DNA from: Bacteroidota bacterium
GTDB lineage: Bacteria; Bacteroidota; Bacteroidia; Flavobacteriales; Flavobacteriaceae
NCBI GenBank assembly: GCA_022601215.1
Contig: JAHZIZ010000082.1
Coordinates: 1 to 5,139 of the forward strand
Direction: 5' to 3'
DNA length: 5,139 bases
The first letter of the stretch is position 1. Every line of letters begins with the position of its first letter. Below are positions 1-5,139 of the stretch, piece after piece. The notes under the pieces were generated by a model, which was not told the DNA's origin, did not search any database, and saw only the letters and a program-made list of their open reading frames with translations. Both the position numbers and the translations under genes were made by a program.

Positions 1-598
1 ACATGAGTTTCAGGCTTTTCAAAAGGGGGTCTGATAGGCTTTCTTCAATATTATTCTTCGCTTCTAAGAAGAGATGTTGAAGTAAATTGTGAATCACTTT
101 ATTCGTAATTCCACTACTCGATAATTTTTCTGTAGAAGGATATATGGGTTGCATGGCAGAACGAATACTTTGCTCATGTGTTGCCAACAATTCCATTTCG
201 GGATGGGGCATGGAATAAGAATTATTATACCAGTTTGACTTTCCGAAAATAACATAGGGGGTATTGAGCTTTAAATTTTCCCGAATCCATTTCTGTCCGC
301 GAAACCACACTAATTCCATCTTTCCAGTATCGTCGACAAAAGTAGCGACTAAACGTTTCCCCCTTTTTTGAGCTACCGTTTTAATGTGTGTGATTTTTCC
401 AATGATTTGGACTTCGGCATTAGTGCGTTGTAATTGCCCTATTTTATAGTATTGTGTCCTATCTAAGTATCGATTGGGAAATAAATTGATAAGATCTTGA
501 AAGGTGTGAATGCTCAATTCTTTCTTCAGTAGATCTGCCCGATTGGGCCCTACGCCTTTTAAATAGTCTATAGGTGTTTGAAGAAAATGGGAATTCAT
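1..598 (-). CDS. recG: ATP-dependent DNA helicase RecG, N-terminal part (truncated by window edge)
   Basis: RecG is a cytoplasmic superfamily 2 helicase that binds branched DNA, reverses stalled replication forks and processes Holliday junctions. Only the first 199 codons are here; the helicase motor domains lie beyond the left edge. Visible features fit the RecG wedge region. A helix-hairpin-helix-like start (PIDYLKGVGPNRADLLKKEL, residues 9-28) is followed by the family-typical FPNRYLDR (residues 40-47). An OB-fold stretch at about residues 62-140 includes TFVDDTGKMELVWFRG, and PIYPSTEKLS (151-160) marks the move toward the next domain. The ATG at 598 is the first Met after an in-frame TAA at 608-610, so the start is well fixed. 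The gene is divergent from the M1 peptidase across 46 bp, and there is no Shine-Dalgarno sequence. The reading frame is open to the edge, with no sign of damage. Identity is from recalled family motifs. Confidence 0.93.
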   Translation of the reverse strand, partial: MNSHFLQTPIDYLKGVGPNRADLLKKELSIHTFQDLINLFPNRYLDRTQYYKIGQLQRTNAEVQIIGKITHIKTVAQKRGKRLVATFVDDTGKMELVWFRGQKWIRENLKLNTPYVIFGKSNWYNNSYSMPHPEMELLATHEQSIRSAMQPIYPSTEKLSSSGITNKVIHNLLQHLFLEAKNNIEESLSDPLLKSLKLM

Positions 599-644
599 AA
601 AACGAATTTACTTAATTTGGCAAAACAATTGCTATAAACTTTCT
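599..644. promoter_or_regulatory. Short divergent intergenic region (recG / M1 peptidase), weak promoter candidates
   Basis: This 46-bp AT-rich gap must hold, or lie next to, the start signals of two divergent genes. On the plus strand TTAATTTG (612-619) differs by one base from the Bacteroidota -7 consensus TAnnTTTG. On the minus strand, the complement of 621-628 reads TTGTTTTG, also one base off, and the complement of 603-610 reads TAAATTCG, again one base off. None has a TTTG at the right distance for the -33 element, so no promoter is firmly assigned. Neither start codon has a purine-rich ribosome site, as is usual in this phylum. Confidence 0.25.
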
Positions 645-2717
645 ATGAGATATCTTTTCATTCTATTCTTCCTACCCCTTTTTGGATTTGGGCAACAAAC
701 CGATAGTGTCGATTTTATAAAAATTGAGGCTGAGGTGACGCCAAATACATTGGATAAGAGGATCTATGGAAAAGTTGAAGTCTCATTTAAAACGCTCGTA
801 CAGACGGACTCGGTCTATTTAGATGCCGTACGTATGCATTTGAAAGATACATTGAAAAGTTTTCAAGGAATAGAAGAGACTCACAATGTTGTAATGCGTG
901 CAACAGAAGATAAAATTTGGTTTGTAGCAGATTTTCACCCAGGGGTCATCTATAGGATGATTTTTAACTATGAAGCCTCACCAACAAAGGCTTTATATTT
1001 TACAGATTCTCAAATTTGGACCCAAGGTCAGGGTAAGTATACATCCAATTGGCTTCCCAGTATTGATGATATGAACGACAAGATTGAATTCGATCTCACC
1101 CTGATAGCCCCAATGGATAAGTCCGTTGTTGCAAATGGGAACCTTCATAAATTTGTTATACTGGACAATCAAATAGCTTGGAAATTTAATATGGAGCAGC
1201 CCATGTCTAGTTATTTAGTTGCCTTTGCTATGGGTAGTTTTGATATGGAAGCGGTCACGTCCAAGTCTGGAGTGCCTTTAGAAATGTACTTGTCTAAAAA
1301 AGATACGCTAAAAAGGGAACCCACCTTCCGTTATACCCGAGAAATATTTGATTTTTTTGAAACTGAAATAGGAGTTCCCTATCCATGGCAAAATTACAAA
1401 CAAGTTCCCGTAAGGGATTTTTTATATGCAGGTATGGAGAATACGACCGCTACTTTATTCTCAGAAGCCTTCGTCGTAGATAGTATTGGATTTAATGATC
1501 GAAATTATGTGAATGTAAATGCGCATGAATTGGCCTATCAATGGTTTGGGAATTTAGTGACTGAAACTAATGGAACCCATCATTGGCTCCATGAAGGCTT
1601 TGCGACCTACTTTGCCTTGCTCGCAGAAAGAGAAATTTTCGGGAACGATTATTATTACTGGAAACTCTACAACTCCGCGGAACAGTTGAGGGAATTAAGT
1701 GAACAAGGAAATGGGGAGTCTTTGCTAAATCCCAAGGCAAGTTCACTTACTTTTTATGAAAAAGGTGCCTGGGCTTTACATATATTAAAGGATTTAATAG
1801 GCGAAGAAGCTTTTAAAAGTGCCGTTAAAAATTATTTAGAAAAACACCAATTTAAAAACGTTACAACGGAAGACTTTCTCAGAGAAGTAAGAGGTACCAC
1901 AATGGTGGATATTTCGGATTGGGAGCAGGATTGGTTGGAGCAAACTGCCTTTAAAGGAGAACCGGCTTTGTCTTCTTTGTCTAAGAATGTTTTTTTAAAA
2001 CGGTATTTCGAATTGGTCGCTTTGCGGGAATTACCCATTATGGACAAAATAAGCCAATTAGAAGTTGTATTGCGAAGTGATAACGAATATTTAGGACAGG
2101 AGGCAGTATATCAGTTGGCTGGTGAAGATGAGGTCATCACCGAACCATTATATCACTTAGCAATTTCTCATGAGAACTTGTTGGTACGACAGGCCGTGGT
2201 CTCTTCACTGAGCACCATTTCGGATCAATTGGCTATACCATGCGAAGCATTACTTATGGATGATAGTTATGTTACACAGGAAATGACATTGTTGTTGTTA
2301 TGGAATTCCTTTCCTGAAAAACGAGCAATGTATTTGGATCAGTTAAAATCCAGTCATGGGTTTCAAAATAAGAACTTAAGACAGTTGTGGTTGGCGCTTG
2401 CTATTTATACAGAAGGGTATAAGGTATCTGCGAAGCCTATTTTTATTGCCGAACTTCAGAACTATAGTGGTTCAGGGTATAGTTACGAAATACGGGAAAA
2501 AGCTTTTGACTATATCAAAACCTTGAAATTGTTCAATGACGAAGTACTTCATAACTTGGTCAATGGGAGTACCCATCATTATTGGCGTTTTAGAAATTTC
2601 TGTCGGAGTCTACTCAATGAAGTGTTGAAAAATCCTGAAACCAAAAAAGCATTGCTTTTAGCAAAAAAAGGGTATTCAGTAAAAGAAAAGGAATACTTAG
2701 ACCGAATTTTAAAATAA
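645..2717 (+). CDS. Secreted M1-family metallopeptidase (aminopeptidase N-like) with HELAY in place of HEXXH
   Basis: M1 enzymes are zinc aminopeptidases that remove N-terminal residues from peptides. A signal peptide (residues 1 to about 16, hydrophobic core LFILFFLPLFGFG, then QQ) predicts export to the periplasm or beyond. Domain order: N-terminal beta domain at about 20-205, catalytic domain at about 210-430, then an alpha-helical, HEAT-like C-terminal region from about 440 to 690. Active-site marks are AGMEN (262-266, the GXMEN motif with Ala first), HELAYQWFGN (294-303), E317 in WLHEGFATYF exactly 18 residues after position 298 (third zinc ligand), and Y371 in TFYEKGAW (catalytic Tyr position). 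The odd point is Y298, codon TAT at 1536-1538, where the family has the second zinc-ligand His. E295 is kept. The frame is otherwise intact. The ATG at 645 gives a well-formed signal peptide and no upstream in-frame ATG is nearby. No C-terminal secretion-sorting domain is seen. Family is certain; catalytic activity is not. Confidence 0.93.
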   Translation: MRYLFILFFLPLFGFGQQTDSVDFIKIEAEVTPNTLDKRIYGKVEVSFKTLVQTDSVYLDAVRMHLKDTLKSFQGIEETHNVVMRATEDKIWFVADFHPGVIYRMIFNYEASPTKALYFTDSQIWTQGQGKYTSNWLPSIDDMNDKIEFDLTLIAPMDKSVVANGNLHKFVILDNQIAWKFNMEQPMSSYLVAFAMGSFDMEAVTSKSGVPLEMYLSKKDTLKREPTFRYTREIFDFFETEIGVPYPWQNYKQVPVRDFLYAGMENTTATLFSEAFVVDSIGFNDRNYVNVNAHELAYQWFGNLVTETNGTHHWLHEGFATYFALLAEREIFGNDYYYWKLYNSAEQLRELSEQGNGESLLNPKASSLTFYEKGAWALHILKDLIGEEAFKSAVKNYLEKHQFKNVTTEDFLREVRGTTMVDISDWEQDWLEQTAFKGEPALSSLSKNVFLKRYFELVALRELPIMDKISQLEVVLRSDNEYLGQEAVYQLAGEDEVITEPLYHLAISHENLLVRQAVVSSLSTISDQLAIPCEALLMDDSYVTQEMTLLLLWNSFPEKRAMYLDQLKSSHGFQNKNLRQLWLALAIYTEGYKVSAKPIFIAELQNYSGSGYSYEIREKAFDYIKTLKLFNDEVLHNLVNGSTHHYWRFRNFCRSLLNEVLKNPETKKALLLAKKGYSVKEKEYLDRILK

Positions 2718-3233
2718 CTCGCTTACTTCCTTTTTGATATAGGCTAGAGCCTTTTGAGAAGGCGTTATTTCTTCCATGAAGTTTCTCAATAAGTATTCTC
2801 TCAATCCATCCGCATTACTGGCTTGTTCGTGCATAGCACCTTGTCTAATAATATGAATTGTGGCATTTTTAGCAGCACTAATTAAATCCCAACATTCTGG
2901 GGTTACATAGATCTGTTGCGTGACATTATGTTCAAACTCTTGTTCTATATTGTTAATTAGCAGGGTTTCGTATTTCTCAATTTCATCTGAAAATGGCTTT
3001 ACTCGAATAAGGAGCTTATTGGGATCAATACGCTCTAATAGTAGAGACAATCGCTCGTATGCTTGAAGTCGAGTTGGCAGCACTTTATTTTGAGCTTCTT
3101 TTTGAATAAGATAACGTCGTCTTCCTTCTTCGTTAGCGATATGTCCTTTAAAAAAGTAGTAGGCAATAATTCCAACCACGATTGCCGGTAATAAAAAGGC
3201 GGCATAGCTGAGGATTTGGGTCATTTCTTCCAT
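2709..3233 (-). CDS. Single-pass membrane protein of unknown function, conserved Bacteroidota type
   Basis: This is a 174-aa protein with no known function. One hydrophobic segment at about residues 8-28 (SYAAFLLPAIVVGIIAYYFF) is followed by the charged stretch EEGRRRY (35-41). By the positive-inside rule this puts the remaining 145 residues or so in the cytoplasm. The soluble part looks mainly alpha-helical: LPTRLQAYERLSLLLERI (52-69), a charged helix around 80-102, then TPECWDLISAAKNATIHIIR (111-130) and a terminal helix. There are no catalytic motifs I can name. The pattern resembles a family of short flavobacterial membrane proteins that I recall being grouped as DUF7935; that name is from memory and unchecked. 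The start could be the ATG at 3233 or, three codons on, at 3224; both keep the membrane segment. The gene has its own consensus promoter and ends tail to tail with the peptidase gene, overlapping it by 9 bp. Confidence 0.85.
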   Translation of the reverse strand: MEEMTQILSYAAFLLPAIVVGIIAYYFFKGHIANEEGRRRYLIQKEAQNKVLPTRLQAYERLSLLLERIDPNKLLIRVKPFSDEIEKYETLLINNIEQEFEHNVTQQIYVTPECWDLISAAKNATIHIIRQGAMHEQASNADGLREYLLRNFMEEITPSQKALAYIKKEVSELF

Positions 3234-3251
3234 GTGTAGATCGATTTATAA

Positions 3252-3282
3252 CAAACATAGTGTTTTTAACAAACTTTACAAA
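3252..3282 (-). promoter_or_regulatory. Bacteroidota-type promoter (-33/-7) of the 174-aa membrane protein gene
   Basis: Read on the minus strand, TTTG (complement of 3279-3282) is followed by a 19-nt spacer and then TATGTTTG (complement of 3252-3259). This is a full match to TTTG-N(17-23)-TAnnTTTG, the consensus for the primary sigma factor of Bacteroidota. The -7 element ends 18 bp before the ATG at 3233, so transcription should begin within about 15 nt of the start codon, leaving a very short leader. Confidence 0.72.
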
Positions 3283-3391
3283 TAACGGCTACAAACAGAA
3301 AGTAGTACTTGATCAAATCAAAAAAATAATGCCTTTGGAGCTCTCATCTACAATAACCCTTCAAATTGTGGAAACGATTTGATAATAAAAC

Positions 3392-3403
3392 TAAAAGCTT
3401 TTA
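3392..3403 (-). terminator. Possible weak terminator: 12-bp palindrome after the glutamate-synthase-like gene
   Basis: TAAAAGCTTTTA is a perfect palindrome beginning 17 bp past the stop codon of the upstream gene. On the minus strand it is followed by the T-rich run GTTTTATTAT. It lacks a GC-rich stem and a proper loop, so it would make a poor intrinsic terminator. The symmetry could also be chance in AT-rich DNA or a protein-binding site. Confidence 0.2.
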
Positions 3404-3419
3404 TGTAAACTATGTTACT

Positions 3420-4976
3420 TTATGTTGATGTGCCTCCCAAATGAATACACTCTTGTAGCGCTTTCATAGAGGTGAATGGAACAGGTGTTTTCTCATACAT
3501 ATATGTCCTATCTAATTCTTTAGAGAGATTATGGTCATCTACATTTACTTCAATGTCGTTCATTTTAAATTGACAGGGGTGTTCATAGCCAGCAGCATGC
3601 GTAATCTCAATAAACTCCTTTTTAAAGGTCTGAAAATACTGGGCAAGACGTTCACTTTTCAACGGGATGTTAATGCCGTTTTGCAACCATTTACTTTGGG
3701 TTGCAATTCCGGTCGGACATCGGTTGGTGTGACAAATCTGAGCTTGAATACAACCAATGCTCATCATCGCCTCTCTTGCTACATTGATAACATCGACACC
3801 CATGGCAAATGCCATGGCAGCTTTTGCAGGAAAGCCTAGTTTTCCACTCCCAATAAAGACAATGCGCTCCGTTAGTCCATAAGTTTTAAAAAGTCTATAC
3901 AAGTCGGTAAATCCATATACCCAAGGGAGAGAGACATGATCTGCGAAACTAGGAGGAGCGGCTCCAGTTCCTCCTTCACCACCGTCTACCGAAATAAAAT
4001 CTGGACCTTTTCCAGTTTCTTTAATTATGGAAGCTAATTCTTCCCACTGCTCCAATTTTCCAATCGCTGCCTTTATACCAACTGGTAAACCAGTTTTTTC
4101 GGCAATGGCTTCTATAAAATCTACCATTTCTGTTACATTGGTAAATGCAGTATGCGACGAAGGGGATAGGACATCTTTGCCAACTTCAACACCACGGATA
4201 CCTGCAATTTCACTTGTAATTTTTGCACCTGGTAAAACACCTCCTTTACCAGGTTTCGCGCCTTGAGAAAGTTTTACTTCGATAGCACGAACAAACGGAT
4301 TCTTTTCGACAAGCTGAACAAGTTTGTCCATCGAGAAGGTGCCGTCGGGATTTCTTACTCCAAAATATCCAGTTCCAAAGTGAAACACCACATCACCACC
4401 ATTACTATGGTAGGGTGATAAGCCACCTTCCCCAGTATTGTGATAAGCACCAGCTATAGCCACACCCTTGTTAAGGGATTCTACTGCATTGGCAGATAGT
4501 GAACCAAAGCTCATAGCAGATACATTAATCACAGAGGCAGGTCTGTACGGTCTTCTTCTTTTATTATAGGCTCCCATTACCTTGGCACAAGGCAAAAAGG
4601 TTTTGTCTAATTTGTTGGGATGGTTTTTGTCTAACTGAAATGGAATCATTGCATTGTTTATAAAAACATGCTGATGGGCATAAATATCTCTATCGGTTCC
4701 AAAACCTTCGTAATTATTTTCTTTTTTTGCTGAAGCATAAATCCAACCGCGCTCTATCCTGTTAAAAGGTAATTCCTCCCTGTTGTTTGCTACAAAGTAT
4801 TGCCGCATTTCGGGACCGATACTCTCCAACAGATATCGAATATGTCCAACGAGTGGGAAGTTGTGTTGTATGGTATGTTTACGCTGAAAAACATCTCTTA
4901 AGGCTACAAAACCCAATACAACTAGGACATACACCCACCAAGGAATGCTGCCTAAGAATTCTAATATTGTGTCCAT
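3420..4976 (-). CDS. Membrane-anchored FMN-binding glutamate synthase family protein (GltB synthase domain only)
   Basis: This 518-aa protein carries the FMN and 3Fe-4S synthase domain of glutamate synthase. In full glutamate synthase that domain joins ammonia to 2-oxoglutarate. A hydrophobic segment at about residues 12-26 (PWWVYVLVVLGFVAL), then R27/R32/K33, suggests an N-terminal anchor with the enzyme domain in the cytoplasm. Synthase-domain marks in order: SAMSFGSLS (153-161), NTGEGGLSPYH (180-190), KLSQGAKPGKGGVLPG (235-250), PVGIKAAIGK (298-307), DGGEGGTGAAP (331-341) and GSGKLGFPAKAA (376-387). The cluster cysteines are C409, C415 and C420, in the CX5C-X4-C spacing of glutamate synthase, followed by PTGIATQ. 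The glutaminase domain of bacterial GltB is absent, as is its C-terminal GXGXG domain, so the nitrogen donor and true reaction are unknown. The ATG at 4976 directly follows an in-frame TAG. It lies 12 bp after the amidohydrolase gene, probably in one operon. Family assignment is firm; the reaction is not. Confidence 0.93.
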   Translation of the reverse strand: MDTILEFLGSIPWWVYVLVVLGFVALRDVFQRKHTIQHNFPLVGHIRYLLESIGPEMRQYFVANNREELPFNRIERGWIYASAKKENNYEGFGTDRDIYAHQHVFINNAMIPFQLDKNHPNKLDKTFLPCAKVMGAYNKRRRPYRPASVINVSAMSFGSLSANAVESLNKGVAIAGAYHNTGEGGLSPYHSNGGDVVFHFGTGYFGVRNPDGTFSMDKLVQLVEKNPFVRAIEVKLSQGAKPGKGGVLPGAKITSEIAGIRGVEVGKDVLSPSSHTAFTNVTEMVDFIEAIAEKTGLPVGIKAAIGKLEQWEELASIIKETGKGPDFISVDGGEGGTGAAPPSFADHVSLPWVYGFTDLYRLFKTYGLTERIVFIGSGKLGFPAKAAMAFAMGVDVINVAREAMMSIGCIQAQICHTNRCPTGIATQSKWLQNGINIPLKSERLAQYFQTFKKEFIEITHAAGYEHPCQFKMNDIEVNVDDHNLSKELDRTYMYEKTPVPFTSMKALQECIHLGGTST

Positions 4977-4988
4977 CTAGATTCTATA

Positions 4989-5139
4989 TTAATTAGCGTT
5001 CAAATAGTCCATTGCTACCTGTGTCATGGCTTTAACTCCAAGCAAAAGTCCATTATCATCAATTTTGAAATCGGGAGTGTGATGAGGAAATGCTTCCTTG
5101 TTTCCTGGGGTCATACCGCCTAGAAAGAAATAGAAGCCT
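4989..5139 (-). CDS. M20-family amidohydrolase/peptidase, C-terminal 49 residues (truncated by window edge)
   Basis: Only the C-terminus is present; the gene continues past the right edge. The stretch begins GFYFFLGGMTPGNK, then FPHHTPDFKIDDNGLLLGVKAM, and ends DYLNAN before a TAA at 4989-4991. The pattern FxxLGG ... HHTPDF ... D..GL..G...M is typical of the end of M20D amidohydrolases, metal-dependent enzymes that hydrolyse N-acyl amino acids, hippurate-like amides or related substrates. The His in HTPDF matches a metal-ligand position in that family. Substrate and subcellular location cannot be judged because the N-terminus is missing. The gene runs into the glutamate-synthase-like gene with a 12-bp gap on the same strand, which suggests co-transcription. 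Confidence 0.85.
   Translation of the reverse strand, partial: GFYFFLGGMTPGNKEAFPHHTPDFKIDDNGLLLGVKAMTQVAMDYLNAN

Larger units (their letters stand above)
3234..3419. other. 186-bp intergenic spacer, the longest non-coding stretch
   Basis: AT-rich spacer between two minus-strand genes. It holds the promoter of the 174-aa protein gene at its left end and the 3' flank of the glutamate-synthase-like gene at its right end. No ORF, tRNA-like fold or riboswitch pattern is visible. The two genes are probably separate transcription units, since the downstream one has its own strong promoter. Confidence 0.6.

Noticed and set aside
1832..2047. 71-codon minus-strand open frame inside the M1 peptidase gene
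   Set aside because: Antisense to the peptidase catalytic to C-terminal junction; nothing supports it as a gene.
3320..3326. Run of seven A (T on the minus strand) as a possible terminator tail
   Set aside because: No stable GC-rich hairpin lies just before it on the minus strand.
3312..3383. 8-bp inverted repeat ATCAAATC / GATTTGAT with a 56-bp gap in the intergenic spacer
   Set aside because: It does not extend past 8 bp, and one such pair is quite likely by chance in 186 bp of AT-rich DNA.
3531..3839. 102-codon open frame on the plus strand opposite the glutamate-synthase-like gene
   Set aside because: It lies entirely antisense to a strongly supported coding region, has no recognisable domain and its composition follows the opposite gene.
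4027..4266. 79-codon plus-strand open frame opposite the same gene
   Set aside because: Antisense shadow of conserved glutamate-synthase motifs, with no start signal or protein family resemblance.
4787..4996. 69-codon plus-strand open frame spanning the start of the glutamate-synthase-like gene and the operon gap
   Set aside because: Mostly antisense to the N-terminal coding part; no domain and no promoter seen.

Overview
The window is ordinary chromosomal sequence from a member of the Bacteroidota, most likely a marine-type Flavobacteriaceae. This rests on four things: the DNA is AT-rich; no start codon has a Shine-Dalgarno sequence; one promoter matches the Bacteroidota consensus (TTTG, 19 nt, TAnnTTTG); and the products include a secreted M1 peptidase with a signal peptide ending in ...G|QQ and a flavobacterial-type small membrane protein. 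The genus cannot be set from this sequence alone.

Layout, left to right. The 5' part of recG (minus strand) runs off the left edge. A 46-bp gap separates it from a divergent gene on the plus strand for an exported M1-family metallopeptidase of 690 aa. That gene meets, tail to tail with a 9-bp overlap, a minus-strand gene for a 174-aa single-pass membrane protein of unknown function, which has its own clear promoter. A 186-bp spacer follows. Next comes a minus-strand gene for a membrane-anchored, stand-alone FMN/3Fe-4S glutamate-synthase-like protein. It lies 12 bp downstream of the 3' end of an M20-family amidohydrolase gene that enters from the right edge. Those last two genes are probably co-transcribed.

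The genes do not form one obvious pathway. RecG is housekeeping DNA repair. The M1 protein would act on peptides outside the inner membrane. The amidohydrolase and glutamate-synthase-like pair both suggest amide or amino-nitrogen metabolism, but no joint role is proven. No RNA genes, mobile elements, CRISPR arrays or integration sites were seen. The longest non-coding stretch is 186 bp.

The most notable observation is in the M1 peptidase: the second zinc-binding histidine of HEXXH is a tyrosine (HELAY, residues 294-298), while the rest of the active site is intact. I see no evidence of a new multi-gene system.
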